A DNA stretch of 64,000 nucleotides from a bacterium UBP15_UBA6099 (GTDB lineage: Bacteria; UBP15; UBA6099): assembly GCA_002435745.1 (NCBI GenBank), contig DIWT01000043.1, positions 1 through 64,000 on the forward strand. The letters are read 5' to 3'. The position numbers were made by a program, and so were the translations under genes. Under the pieces are notes generated by a model. The model searched no databases. It was not told where the DNA came from and was given only the letters and a program-made list of their open reading frames with translations. Positions 24,762-33,750 of this stretch are shown here, one piece after another (the first letter of the stretch is position 1; each line of letters begins with the position of its first letter).

Positions 24762-24881
24762 ATGGTTGCCGAACAGAATCGAAGGGAAGCCGTTTGCCAG
24801 ATTGCCGCAGAAGTAATGGCGATGCCTATCGCGAGAAAACGCCATGAATGTCGCCATTTTATCGTATCTGTAAACATTTAA
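24762..24881 (+). CDS. Possible 39-residue leader ORF
   Basis: A short ORF starting MVAEQNRREA that begins right at the start site predicted from the extended -10 element upstream, and ends just before the secreted protein gene. It lacks a ribosome site, so it would need leaderless initiation. It could equally be chance reading within a 5' leader. No similarity recognised. Confidence 0.2.
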   Translation: MVAEQNRREAVCQIAAEVMAMPIARKRHECRHFIVSVNI

Positions 24882-24899
24882 ACAATGAGGAATAGAGTA

Positions 24900-25808
24900 A
24901 TGATAAAAAAGTCGAGTGTCATTTTGCTCTATGTTTTTGTGTTTGGGATGATTTTATTACGTAATGTTGACGCTTATGGGAATGGCGACAAAAAACCTGT
25001 TGAAAAATCAGACTCCGCCCCGAAAATAGTTATTGAGGAAAAAAGGGTTAGGTTTCTTGACGGCGAAGGCAGGACGTCGAAAGAGATTAAGTTAAGAGAA
25101 GAAAAGATAGTTGAGGTGGACCGAAAGATAGACGGCATAATATTTACGGAAAAGATTGAAAGAAGCTTCTATAGATCAGCTCACAAACCGGAGAAAGCGA
25201 AATACATAGTAATTGCTGAGTCATATAGTGATCATTACTTGCCCAAGAACGATGAAGAGAAGCATGAGTTGGAGAATAACCCTGAATGGACGAATGAGCC
25301 GTTTGACGAGGGCGGCAAGATATATTCGTACGATGAAACAGGCAAACTTAACTGGGAATATGCTCTTCCAAGGTTAAGGGTGGTTATGGACACATACACA
25401 AGCGATGATGGTGAAATAATTGCTTTTATAACCACATGTGGCCTTACATGCGATAAAGGTGAAATCGGCAGGGATACGCTTGAACATGCTCTGTATGTTT
25501 TTGATAAGAGCGGAAATAAATTGTTAACGTACCCTGAATACAATAGCAATATAAGAATACGACATGCACAAATGACGCCCAATGGCAGATATTTTGCCCT
25601 TTGGGGTTGCGATATAAGCAGATATGTGCCAAGAGCGTATCCGGATCTTAGCGAAATTACCATCGTGATCGACACGAACAACAAAAAAACATGGGTGATT
25701 GATGGCGCCTATAATTCCATAATCACCGACAGCGGCCATGCTCGCCTGAGAAATGTCGAAACAGATGAAATAATGGAAGTGGATCTCAAACAACATCTTG
25801 GAGAGTAA
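24900..25808 (+). CDS. Secreted protein of unknown function
   Basis: A 302-residue protein with an N-terminal signal peptide (about 1-26, ending VDAYG). I do not recognise the family. The C-terminal two thirds contain beta-rich repeats such as GKIYSYDETGKLNWEY and YVFDKSGNKLLTY, reminiscent of propeller blades of the kind seen in PQQ- or WD-like sensors. The DNA is clearly AT-richer than its neighbours, and the gene sits between two copies of repeat family B, which suggests a transferred or recently inserted segment. I prefer the ATG at 24900, which has GAGG upstream, over 24885. Confidence 0.65.
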   Translation: MIKKSSVILLYVFVFGMILLRNVDAYGNGDKKPVEKSDSAPKIVIEEKRVRFLDGEGRTSKEIKLREEKIVEVDRKIDGIIFTEKIERSFYRSAHKPEKAKYIVIAESYSDHYLPKNDEEKHELENNPEWTNEPFDEGGKIYSYDETGKLNWEYALPRLRVVMDTYTSDDGEIIAFITTCGLTCDKGEIGRDTLEHALYVFDKSGNKLLTYPEYNSNIRIRHAQMTPNGRYFALWGCDISRYVPRAYPDLSEITIVIDTNNKKTWVIDGAYNSIITDSGHARLRNVETDEIMEVDLKQHLGE

Positions 25809-26023
25809 CAGCATGAACAAATATCGTAAATAGGTTCGCTATTGTTGATTGACATATCAATGCTGTTCAGTCGTAAAAGAAAGTCTGAAAAAAACGGGGA
25901 CACCAATCGCAAACCCCGCGCTGAATGTCCCCATTTCCAAAAAACACCCGACGCAACGACCTTCCTCTGTGTCTTCGTGTCTTTGTTGTTAATCATCTTT
26001 TCACAACTCCTTCAACCCACTGT

Positions 26024-26160
26024 TCATCGTTGCCAAGGTCGCCTTGGCAACGGATGTGCCGAAAGCTCCGCTTTCACCACTTTCCTATATACCCTCACAG
26101 CGATAAGATTCCTTCCCATCCAGAAAGTTTTCCTCAGCGCCTTAGTGTCTCCGTGGTTAA
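26024..26160 (+). repeat. Dispersed repeat family B, copy 2
   Basis: Second full copy of the repeat at 24572-24709, in the same orientation, with the hairpin CGTTGCCAAGG / CCTTGGCAACG at 26028-26052 conserved and only the loop changed (TTG to TCG). Two direct copies flank the gene at 24900-25808. Confidence 0.85.
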
Positions 26161-26207
26161 AAAATTCCTAAATCAACATTACACTGTGAGTCAAATCATT
26201 TAAGAAC

Positions 26208-26216
26208 TGGTATAAT
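26208..26216 (+). promoter_or_regulatory. Extended -10 promoter upstream of tilS
   Basis: TGGTATAAT, an extended -10 element, lies 46 bases before the tilS ATG. There is no convincing -35. Confidence 0.5.
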
Positions 26217-26262
26217 TGAGAAAACCGGCGCTGGTTTGACGCGCGTTTTGATTGGCTGACGC

Positions 26263-27699
26263 ATGACCGCTCGCGAACTGATAGAGAAAAGAATAATAGA
26301 ATTGAACATAGACAAGGGATTGTTCCCGCCTGTCGGAAGCAGGGTTCTGGCGGCTGTTTCCGGCGGGGCGGATTCGGTGTGCATGCTGAACGCGTTGAGC
26401 GGACTTGCCGCCGAGTTGAAAATTTCGATTGTTGTGGCTCATTACAACCATTCCACGCGTGGAGAGGAGTCGGACGCCGACGAGCGTTTCGTGGAGGGCA
26501 TGGCGGAAGAGATGGGGCTGGATTTCATCGGCGGCAGATTGGAACCCGCGCAGATGGAGAGCGCCGGAACAGGCTCCCGCGAGGCGGATCTGCGGGAAAT
26601 GAGAAGGGCGTTCCTGACGCGGGCGGCGAGGTTGAAATCGGCTGTGAGAATCGCGCTCGCTCACAATGCGGACGACCAAGCGGAGACATCGCTAATGCGG
26701 CTGCTTCGAGGTTCTTCGCCGTCGGGCGTGGCCGCCATGCGTCCGGTTTCCGGCTCGTTCGTCAGGCCGCTGCTTTATTGTTCGAGAGCGGAAATCGAAG
26801 CTTTCTGCGCGGAGTCCGGGCTTGTTTTTAGGACGGATTCGTCTAACGCCGACACGCGGCACACGCGAAACAGGATGCGCCTTTCGTTGTTACCGCTCAT
26901 CGAATCGGAGTTCAATCCTCGCGCGCGCGAAAACATAGTGAAGTTCGCCGATCTGCTGAGGGAGGACATCGACCTGCTGGAAATGATAGCGGGGGCGGCG
27001 GCGGCGGACGCGCTGATAGAGAGAGGGCCGGGCCGCGTCTCATACAGGCGGGAAGCGCTTGCCGGGTTGCCTGAGCCGCTGTTGCGCCGAGCGCTGCGCA
27101 ACTCAGCCGCCGCCGTTCTCGGCGGCTTGGCGTGGAGAATCGAGAACTCCCACATTGAGGCTATGACGCGGTCGTGTTTGTCGCCGGGGACAGGGACGGA
27201 GATAGCGTTGCCCGGCGGCGCCCGCATGTTGAAAAAATACGATTCGGTGGAGCTTGTTTCGGGGCCGGAGGATAGCGTGGCGAAGGCCTCAAGCCCGCGA
27301 GCTTTCAAGGCGGTCCCCGGAATAGTCGCCCTGCCGGAATTCGGCATCGAGCTTGAATTGAGAGAGCTTTCGCCCGCGCCGAGGATGGCGGCCAACGACA
27401 ATCCTTTCACGGCGTACCTCGACGCGGACACGCTCGGAGACGAACTGGTCGCGAGGCGCAGGGAGCCGGGCGACGTCTTCCAGCCGCTCGGAATGAAAAA
27501 CGAAAAAAAATTGTCGGACTTTTTCATCGACGCGAAAGTCGATCGGGCGGAGAGGGAAACGGCTGCGCTGCTGGCGGCTCCCGGAGGCATAGCGTGGGTG
27601 GTCGGGCACAGGATAAGCCACAGGCACAGGGTGGGAGGCCACACGCTGAGAGTGATGATGATATCGGCGCGGCCGCTCGGAGAGGGGGCGGCGGATTGA
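26263..27699 (+). CDS. tilS: tRNA(Ile)-lysidine synthase
   Basis: A 478-residue ATP-dependent enzyme that adds lysine to C34 of the CAU-anticodon isoleucine tRNA, so that it reads AUA. The PP-loop SGGADS is at residues 33-38, the HYNHSTRG motif follows, and the N-terminal domain ends near residue 215. The C-terminal domain has RRREPGDVFQPLGM and KKLSDFFIDAKV, typical of full-length TilS. It overlaps the histidine kinase start by 4 bases, so translation is probably coupled. It is usually near ftsH and hpt, which are absent here. Confidence 0.95.
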   Translation: MTARELIEKRIIELNIDKGLFPPVGSRVLAAVSGGADSVCMLNALSGLAAELKISIVVAHYNHSTRGEESDADERFVEGMAEEMGLDFIGGRLEPAQMESAGTGSREADLREMRRAFLTRAARLKSAVRIALAHNADDQAETSLMRLLRGSSPSGVAAMRPVSGSFVRPLLYCSRAEIEAFCAESGLVFRTDSSNADTRHTRNRMRLSLLPLIESEFNPRARENIVKFADLLREDIDLLEMIAGAAAADALIERGPGRVSYRREALAGLPEPLLRRALRNSAAAVLGGLAWRIENSHIEAMTRSCLSPGTGTEIALPGGARMLKKYDSVELVSGPEDSVAKASSPRAFKAVPGIVALPEFGIELELRELSPAPRMAANDNPFTAYLDADTLGDELVARRREPGDVFQPLGMKNEKKLSDFFIDAKVDRAERETAALLAAPGGIAWVVGHRISHRHRVGGHTLRVMMISARPLGEGAAD

Positions 27700-29471
27700 G
27701 GAGCAGGAGCATCGCCCGCCGCATGGTGGCGGCCATCGCATTGATTGTGATTCTGGCGCTCGGCTGTTCGACCGCCGCATGGATGTATTTGCTTAAACGC
27801 AATTTCGCGCAGATGGCATACGAGGAGATAGCCGCCGGCGGAGAGGCGGTAAGGCTGAAGATAGCCGAGAAGGTCGGCAGGGCCGAACTGGCGGCTAGGT
27901 TCATCGCCAGAGACTTGGGGGCTTCTCCCGAACTGGCCTCGGACGCTGACGCGCTGGCCGCGTATCTCAAAGGGCTGAAGGCAGCAGGATTCGACGCGGA
28001 CTTGCTGGCCACGCTGGACGCGGACGGCGCGACGACCGCGCACGCCGCTCCCGACTGGGCGGGAGACATGAGAGGGGAGCCTGCTTTCCTTGATCCGCTG
28101 TTCCCGGCGGCGGCGGTCGGCAAACGGTCGGCGGGCGTCGCCGTATGTCTGCCTGAAGTGGTGTGCGTCGAGGCGATAGAGGCGTTTTATCTAAACGGAG
28201 CCAAGGCCGGATACGTGAGAGTCGGGCATGTGCTCGACGACGCATTCGCCGGGGAAATCAAGCTTGCGACGGGGACGGACTACCTGCTGTTGAGGCGGGG
28301 CAGAGGGGCCGCCGGCTCAATATCGTTCGGGGCATTGACGCCCGAAGAATCGGCGGCGCTTGCGGGGGCGGTGACCGCGCCCGACGCACAGACGGGCCGC
28401 GCGCGGCTGCGGCTCGGCGGAAAACCATATTTTATAAAGACCATAGAACTGAAAGACGCGGCGGGGCGAGTGGTGGCCGAACAGGCGATCGCGCGCGGGG
28501 CGTCCGACATCCAGCGGGCGGAGCGCGAAGCCCTCGCGGCTCTCGCCGCCGCGACGCTGCTAGGTCTGGCGCTCGCGCTCGCGCTCGGTTTCCTCACCGC
28601 CAAGCGCATTTTCGGCCCTCTCGGCGAACTCATGAAAACCGTCAGGGAAGTTTCCGAAGGCAGGCTGGACGCCCGCGCTCCGGACGGCGGCAGGGAAGAT
28701 GAAATCGGAGAGCTTTCCGGCGCGTTTAACGACATGACTAGGTCTCTGCTCGATAGAGCGGGCGAGCTGGAGCGCAGGCAAGCCCAGCTCATTCAGTCCG
28801 GAAAACTGGCAGCTATCGGCGAGCTTGCCGCCGGGGTCGCCCACGAAATCGGCAACCCCCTCAGCGCCATATCGGGTTACGCACAGATGATTCAGGAAAA
28901 CGCCCACACCCGCGAGGAACATCTGCGTTTCGCCTCGGAAATAGAGCGCGAGGCAGACTTCATAGTCCGCATCATCAGCGACCTGCTGGAGTTCTCACGG
29001 CCTTCCGGCGACGAACTTAAACCGGCGGATGTCAGGGAACTTTGCGAAGCCGCCATCAGAACGGTTTCCGCGCATAAGGCGTTCACAAACGTGGAGATAG
29101 TCAGCAAGTTCGCGCCGGACATTCCTCTCGTGGAATGCCATCCGAAAGAGATACAGCAAGTCTTCATGAACCTCATAATGAACGCGGCTCAGGCAATGAA
29201 CGGAGGAGGCAGGATACGGGTTGAAGGCGCGCTGGCTCCGGACAGGGTTCTGATAAGCGTCCGGGACGAAGGCCCCGGCGTTCCTGCGCATATAAAAGAT
29301 AAGATATTCGATCCTTTCTTCACGACGAAGCCGCCGGGGGTCGGGACCGGACTCGGCCTCTCGATAGCGTACCGCATCGTCGAAAAACACGGCGGACGGC
29401 TCGAGATGGAATCGTCCGCTTCAGGCACAGTGTTTTCGTTCGCGCTTCCGCTCAAGGGCGCGGGCTGTTAG
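27696..29471 (+). CDS. Membrane sensor histidine kinase (NtrB/ZraS type)
   Basis: A 591-residue kinase: first membrane span (about 10-30), a periplasmic Cache-like sensing domain (about 35-270), a second span (about 280-300), HAMP (about 300-355), a dimerisation domain with phospho-acceptor His383 in GVAHEIGNP, and an ATPase domain with N, G1 (DEGPGVP) and G2 (GTGLGLSI) boxes. The start is probably the TTG at 27696, which overlaps the tilS stop (TTGA) and follows AGAGGGGG; the ATG at 27723 is the alternative. It is followed 60 bases later by a sigma-54-type regulator, clearly its partner. The signal sensed is unknown. Confidence 0.9.
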   Translation: MRSRSIARRMVAAIALIVILALGCSTAAWMYLLKRNFAQMAYEEIAAGGEAVRLKIAEKVGRAELAARFIARDLGASPELASDADALAAYLKGLKAAGFDADLLATLDADGATTAHAAPDWAGDMRGEPAFLDPLFPAAAVGKRSAGVAVCLPEVVCVEAIEAFYLNGAKAGYVRVGHVLDDAFAGEIKLATGTDYLLLRRGRGAAGSISFGALTPEESAALAGAVTAPDAQTGRARLRLGGKPYFIKTIELKDAAGRVVAEQAIARGASDIQRAEREALAALAAATLLGLALALALGFLTAKRIFGPLGELMKTVREVSEGRLDARAPDGGREDEIGELSGAFNDMTRSLLDRAGELERRQAQLIQSGKLAAIGELAAGVAHEIGNPLSAISGYAQMIQENAHTREEHLRFASEIEREADFIVRIISDLLEFSRPSGDELKPADVRELCEAAIRTVSAHKAFTNVEIVSKFAPDIPLVECHPKEIQQVFMNLIMNAAQAMNGGGRIRVEGALAPDRVLISVRDEGPGVPAHIKDKIFDPFFTTKPPGVGTGLGLSIAYRIVEKHGGRLEMESSASGTVFSFALPLKGAGC

Positions 29472-29531
29472 AATTCGGAAGTCTGACACAACAACCGAAA
29501 GAGGCGTCGCGAGACGGCGCGGCTGGCATAT

Positions 29532-30920
29532 ATGAAAACCCGGATTCTGGTGATAGACGACAAGGAAAACATCCGAAACATGCTTCGCGCCAGCCTCGAA
29601 GCGCACGGATATGCGGTGGACGTCGCCGAGGACGGGCGCGCGGGCGTCGATATGTTCCGCGACGTCATATACGACCTCGTGATAACCGACATCAGGATGC
29701 CCGGAATGACTGGGCTTGAGGCGCTCGACGCCATCAAAGAAATCAGCCCGGAAACCGCTGTGATAATGATAACGGCGTTCGCCGACATGGACGACGCCAT
29801 CAACGCGCTCAAAAGAGGCGCGGCGGATTATATCCGCAAACCGTTCAAGCTTGAAGAATTGAGAAACGCGGTCGAGAAAACGCTCGAAACAAGAAAGCTT
29901 GTCGAGGAAAACCGGCTTCTGCGCCGCGAGGTGGAAAGCAAATACGTATTCAGCGAGATAATCGCGAAAAGCAGGGCGATGAAGAACGTTTTCGAGAGAA
30001 TCGAGCGGATAGCCGAAGCGAACAGCGCGGCTCTTATCACCGGGGAGACGGGAACGGGCAAGGAGCTTGTCGCGCGCGCCATCCACTACAACAGTTCGAG
30101 GGCGGACAGGCCGTTTGTGGCGGTGAACTGCGCGGCGATACCTCAGACGCTGCTCGAAAGCGAGCTGTTCGGACACGCGCGGGGCGCTTTCACGGATGCC
30201 CGGCAGGACAAGCCCGGCAGGTTCGAGGAAGCGGCGGACGGAACGATTTTTCTCGACGAAATCAGCGAGATGTCGCACGGCGCGCAGGCTAAACTGCTCC
30301 GCGCACTGCAGGACGGCGAATATAGCAGGATAGGGGAGAACAGGGTGCGAAAGGCGGAGGCGCGGGTGGTGGCCGCCACGAACATCGATCTGGCGTCTGC
30401 GGTCGAAACCGGCGCGTTCAGGAAGGATTTATATTTCAGGGTCAATGTCCTGCCTATTCACTTGCCGCCGCTTCGGGACAGGCGGGAGGACATCCCGCTC
30501 CTTGTCCGCCATTTTCTGGACGTTTCATGCAGACACAACAGCATAAGCCTGAAGAGTTTTTCGACGGCGGCGATGAACGCCTTGATAAACTACGACTGGC
30601 CGGGCAACGTGCGCGAGTTGCAGAATGTGACGGAACGCTGCTGCCTGATGAGCGAAGGCGGAGAGATTCAAGCGGATGAGCTTCCCGATGAACTGAAGGG
30701 CGCGGCGAACACTCAGATACACTCTGCCGCAATCTCGGCGGCGGATGAGGAAATATCTATTAAACGCGCGCTGCCCCGCGTCACGGAAGCGGTGGAAAAA
30801 GAGCTGATTTTGAAGGCTCTGAAGCAGTCAGGGGGAAACAGGGACGCCGCCGCCGGTCTGCTGGAAATCTCCCGCAGGTCTCTCTTCTATAAACTAAAGC
30901 AATACGGCATAGAGGATTGA
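29532..30920 (+). CDS. Sigma-54-dependent response regulator (NtrC family)
   Basis: A 462-residue regulator: receiver domain with acidic residues Asp9/Asp10, phospho-acceptor Asp53 and Lys103; AAA+ domain with Walker A GETGTGKE (171-178), the sigma-54 contact loop GAFTDA (218-223; the classic form is GAFTGA), a Walker B-type segment IFLDEISEM; and a C-terminal Fis-type helix-turn-helix (GNRDAAAGLLEISRRSLFYKL). It should activate RNA polymerase with sigma-54 when phosphorylated by the kinase just upstream. I found no convincing -24/-12 promoter in the intergenic spaces checked, so its targets are probably elsewhere. Confidence 0.93.
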   Translation: MKTRILVIDDKENIRNMLRASLEAHGYAVDVAEDGRAGVDMFRDVIYDLVITDIRMPGMTGLEALDAIKEISPETAVIMITAFADMDDAINALKRGAADYIRKPFKLEELRNAVEKTLETRKLVEENRLLRREVESKYVFSEIIAKSRAMKNVFERIERIAEANSAALITGETGTGKELVARAIHYNSSRADRPFVAVNCAAIPQTLLESELFGHARGAFTDARQDKPGRFEEAADGTIFLDEISEMSHGAQAKLLRALQDGEYSRIGENRVRKAEARVVAATNIDLASAVETGAFRKDLYFRVNVLPIHLPPLRDRREDIPLLVRHFLDVSCRHNSISLKSFSTAAMNALINYDWPGNVRELQNVTERCCLMSEGGEIQADELPDELKGAANTQIHSAAISAADEEISIKRALPRVTEAVEKELILKALKQSGGNRDAAAGLLEISRRSLFYKLKQYGIED

Positions 30921-30921
30921 A

Positions 30922-30945
30922 CCCGAATCCGTCATTAGGATTCGG
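30922..30945. repeat. Short hairpin repeat, copy 2
   Basis: CCCGAATCC, 7-base loop, GGATTCGG: the reverse complement of the hairpin at 57-81, with loop bases conserved. It lies 2 bases past the response-regulator stop. A looser version occurs at 45309-45335 after the flippase gene. All lie at gene ends, which suggests a terminator or mRNA-end role. Confidence 0.6.
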
Positions 30946-30994
30946 TTGAACGGCGCGCCGCGCCGAACATAACACGAATTCCCGGAGGAACGAA

Positions 30995-32245
30995 ATGAAA
31001 TCGATTGCGAAGATTGCTAAATTGGCCGCGTTGTTTCTGGCGGCGAACTTGGTCATCGTTCTGCTAGCCCTAACGGTGGCGGACTGGGGCGGCAGGACTC
31101 CGATCTACTACGACCAACGCGACCCCGGATTCTTCGGAAGAATGAACGAGGCCGTTAAAGACTATATCGGCGAATTGAATCTGAAGCAATTCTTCACCAC
31201 CGACCTCGGCCATCTCGTCAAGAAATCTCGATACAAAGGCAAACCGGCGGAGATGAAGCGGCGCGACATTTCGCAGAATGCGGCGGCGGCGGATTCGACA
31301 ATGCTTCTGAACGGTTTTTCTCTCAGTTACCGGGACAATGCTCACCGGGTCAATACGATCGAAGCGAGCTTGGACGGAATCATCTCGACGGAGAGCGGGG
31401 TGTCGGCGGTGGGCAACATTGCGTTTGAGGGCGGGGACTGGTCCAGAATCGACGGCATTCAATATTCCCTAACCGCGCTGCCGGTGAAGGCCCCGGAAGC
31501 CCGTTTCGCTCATGGCAGTTTCGAGCTTGACGTAGCCGGGGGGCGAGCGAAATCATTCGAGCGGATAGACCTTGCCGCCATCGGCATGGCAGGGTTTGAA
31601 AAAGTCGCGGTTATCCTGCGCGGTTTCCAGTTCGAGGTTGGCGAGGAATATCCCGACGGATACAACACAAAAGGCATATCGGTAAGGCTTCAGCCAGCCG
31701 GAAGGGAAGGCGACAAGCTGGATGTGGACGTGGTGGTGGAACTGAAAGCCGGAGAAGTGGCATTCCGGCCCGACCCCGGTTATTTTTACACATCGAAAGC
31801 CAAGGTCTTGTACACGGTGGTCGGAGGCGACGCCGGGACATTCAGGCGAGCCGCGAAAAGCTATATGTTGCTTAACAGAGAACGCGCCCCTCTGGAAGTC
31901 CGGAGGGTCGCCGCCGGGTTCGATCCCGGAGACGGAGTCGTCGTCGCCGCCATCGAGGGTTTCGAGTTCGACGTCCACACGACCAAAGCGAGGTTCATCA
32001 GAGGGGTAGAGCTTTCGATAGACAATATCTCCTACGACCCGAAAACCGGCAAGGTCGAAGCGTTCTGCGACGGCTATCTTTCCAACGCGGGAACATGGGC
32101 CGGAGCGCTCGATGTCAGGTTCGCCGCGGACATTCTGTTCATCAAGCTGCCGTCGGCGGCATTGGCGGCCCCGGTCGTCTTGAAAGGCGAAATGTCCGAG
32201 GTGACCGAAACCGGCTCGTTCGATATATCTGCGGATTTTCGATGA
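30995..32245 (+). CDS. Membrane-anchored protein of unknown function
   Basis: A 416-residue protein I do not recognise. One N-terminal hydrophobic anchor (about 10-32) is followed by an extracytoplasmic region rich in beta-strand-like sequence with repeated phrases such as FERIDLAAIGMAGFEKV and VRRVAAGFDPGDGVVVAAIEGFEF, suggesting a duplicated domain. A GGAGG site precedes the ATG. It lies after the two-component pair and may be a target or an unrelated unit; the hairpin at 30922 lies between them. Confidence 0.65.
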   Translation: MKSIAKIAKLAALFLAANLVIVLLALTVADWGGRTPIYYDQRDPGFFGRMNEAVKDYIGELNLKQFFTTDLGHLVKKSRYKGKPAEMKRRDISQNAAAADSTMLLNGFSLSYRDNAHRVNTIEASLDGIISTESGVSAVGNIAFEGGDWSRIDGIQYSLTALPVKAPEARFAHGSFELDVAGGRAKSFERIDLAAIGMAGFEKVAVILRGFQFEVGEEYPDGYNTKGISVRLQPAGREGDKLDVDVVVELKAGEVAFRPDPGYFYTSKAKVLYTVVGGDAGTFRRAAKSYMLLNRERAPLEVRRVAAGFDPGDGVVVAAIEGFEFDVHTTKARFIRGVELSIDNISYDPKTGKVEAFCDGYLSNAGTWAGALDVRFAADILFIKLPSAALAAPVVLKGEMSEVTETGSFDISADFR

Positions 32246-32347
32246 GCGGAGAGGCGTACGGGAATATAGCGCGAGGGCATAGCGCCGGCGATGCTTATTG
32301 TCAGAAAAAACTTTTTAAAAGTGAAAGGACGGCGGGCATTTATTTCA

Positions 32348-32376
32348 TTGACATTGCGCGGGGATGGTGATAAGAT
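32348..32376 (+). promoter_or_regulatory. Near-consensus promoter for the acidic secreted protein
   Basis: TTGACA, a 17-base spacer, TAAGAT: one of the best sigma-70 matches in the window. The predicted start near 32383 is followed at once by a 10-bp hairpin (TGAAAACAGG at 32385 with CCTGTTTTCA at 32410), which would place a stable stem at the mRNA 5' end. This and the strong terminator after the gene point to high expression. Confidence 0.75.
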
Positions 32377-32516
32377 GCACATTCTGAAAACAGGCTGGCG
32401 GGTTAAAATCCTGTTTTCAAGCGGAAAAACAGCAAAGGAACAAATCACAATTTTTTATTAGAGGTTTCGCGAGGAGCCTTGAACATAACAAACAAAAACA
32501 CTTTAAAGGAGAGCGT

Positions 32517-33623
32517 ATGAAAATCAGAACAATTTTGACAGCCCTGTTAGTAATGTTGTTCGCAACAGCAGTGACGTTCGTGTCGCCCACCCTCACCAAG
32601 CAGCTCGGAAGCGCCGCTTTCGCAGCCGATGATTGGGACGATTGGGATGACTGGGACGAAGAGGAAGAGGAAGACGCGTTCGGCAACATCATGGAGACCA
32701 CTTTCGCGACAATCGACAAAGTGGACTTCATTGCGCCGAAAGCCGGAGCCCCCGCCGATGTGTCCGTGAAAGTCACGCTCGTCGACGAGGACGGAGACGC
32801 CAAGATCGTTTCCGTGAAACTCGTATATTTCCTCAAAGGCGACTACAAAGCCGGCAAAGAAGTCGAGCTTAAAGGCGCCAACGGCGTGTACAAAGGCCAG
32901 ATCCCCGGCCAGCCCGCCGGAACCAAAGTGGACTTCGTCGTCCGCGTTGAAGACTCCAACGGCAACGTCACCAGCAACTCCGTCGCAGGCGGCGGCGCGA
33001 TGATCAAAGCCGTTCCCGACATTGAAAATTCCCGCGACATAGTTCCCGCGGACGCCGACCTCCTCACCCTCGCCGCCGGATACGACAACGATTATTTGTA
33101 CGTGGACTACTCTCTCGCCGGAAAGCTCAACGGCGGAACTCTTGACCCGCCGTACCTGCAGCTCTACGGAATCAAAATCACCAATCCCGACACCGAGCAG
33201 GGCGAAGGCCTCATGGTCGGAAAACTCTGGATTAACCTCCCGCTCGCGACCGACAAAGAGGTCCAGAGCAAGTTCCTACCCATGCTCATGGATCAGGGCG
33301 CCGAATATGTTGAGAAAATCGGCAAGGACAAAATCGAGCGCGTGATGCAGACCGGAATGATGGTTCTCGACATCCAGAAACTGATGGGCGGAAACATCAT
33401 GGAAGGCATGCTGTTCTCCGCTGAACCGACAGGGAAAGCCGACGGCGGCAAATTCTCCGGCAAAATCAAACGCGCTCCGCTGGGCGACAACCCCTCCGGT
33501 TACCTGCGCATAATCACCCTCACCGCAGCCAACGCTTCCATCGATTCCTTCATGCCCATACCGCTCAACTGCTCCAACTTCCTCACCATCTACACCAATT
33601 CCTTCGGATACACCGTTCAGTAA
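32517..33623 (+). CDS. Secreted protein with acidic WD-rich N-terminus, unknown function
   Basis: A 368-residue secreted protein. The signal peptide (about 1-37, ending AAFA) is followed at once by a run of Asp/Trp units (DDWDDWDDWD) and a Glu-rich patch, then a beta-sandwich-like domain (about 60-155) resembling fibronectin/Ig-type folds (VKVTLVDEDGDAKIVSVKL). The C-terminal 200 residues match nothing I know. AAGGAGA precedes the ATG. Near-consensus promoter, 5' hairpin and perfect terminator all suggest an abundant extracytoplasmic protein. The acidic/aromatic run could bind cations or polysaccharide, but that is a guess. Confidence 0.7.
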   Translation: MKIRTILTALLVMLFATAVTFVSPTLTKQLGSAAFAADDWDDWDDWDEEEEEDAFGNIMETTFATIDKVDFIAPKAGAPADVSVKVTLVDEDGDAKIVSVKLVYFLKGDYKAGKEVELKGANGVYKGQIPGQPAGTKVDFVVRVEDSNGNVTSNSVAGGGAMIKAVPDIENSRDIVPADADLLTLAAGYDNDYLYVDYSLAGKLNGGTLDPPYLQLYGIKITNPDTEQGEGLMVGKLWINLPLATDKEVQSKFLPMLMDQGAEYVEKIGKDKIERVMQTGMMVLDIQKLMGGNIMEGMLFSAEPTGKADGGKFSGKIKRAPLGDNPSGYLRIITLTAANASIDSFMPIPLNCSNFLTIYTNSFGYTVQ

Positions 33624-33651
33624 GAGCGAAGGCGACAACAGCCAATATCGC

Positions 33652-33685
33652 GGCGGCGCGCAAAACGCGCCGCCGCTTTATTTTT
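33652..33685 (+). terminator. Strong rho-independent terminator
   Basis: Perfect 10-bp stem GCGGCGGCGC / GCGCCGCCGC with a 5-base loop, followed by TTTATTTTT. It is 28 bases past the stop of the acidic secreted protein gene. Confidence 0.95.
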
Positions 33686-33750
33686 GTCACACCCCCCACA
33701 CATACAGCCGCCCACACCCGCAATGCGAAATGCCCCAAATAACTTTCGTA

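Larger units (their letters stand above)
24490..24884. other. Intergenic region with dispersed repeat and possible short ORF
   Basis: It holds one copy of the family B repeat (24572-24709), then an extended -10 element (TGGTACAAT, 24747-24755). The predicted transcript start coincides with a 39-codon ORF at 24762-24881, which ends 3 bases before the next in-frame ATG. I see no other gene. Confidence 0.6.
25809..26262. other. Intergenic region with repeats
   Basis: It contains a 7-bp inverted repeat (GGGGACA at 25896 and TGTCCCC at 25926), a partial family B segment (25961-25993), a full family B copy (26024-26160) and the tilS promoter. ORFs read across it are produced by the repeats. Confidence 0.65.

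Noticed and set aside
25842..26203. ORFs across the family B repeats
   Set aside because: They arise from repeat sequence that recurs in other frames elsewhere, so they are not conserved as protein.
26775..28043. 422-codon minus-strand ORF spanning tilS and the kinase gene
   Set aside because: It is antisense to two well-supported genes and has low-complexity Ser/Ala content.
30150..30200. GAFTDA instead of GAFTGA as proof of a non-sigma-54 regulator
   Set aside because: To my knowledge this variant also occurs in working NtrC-family activators, so it does not by itself change the assignment.
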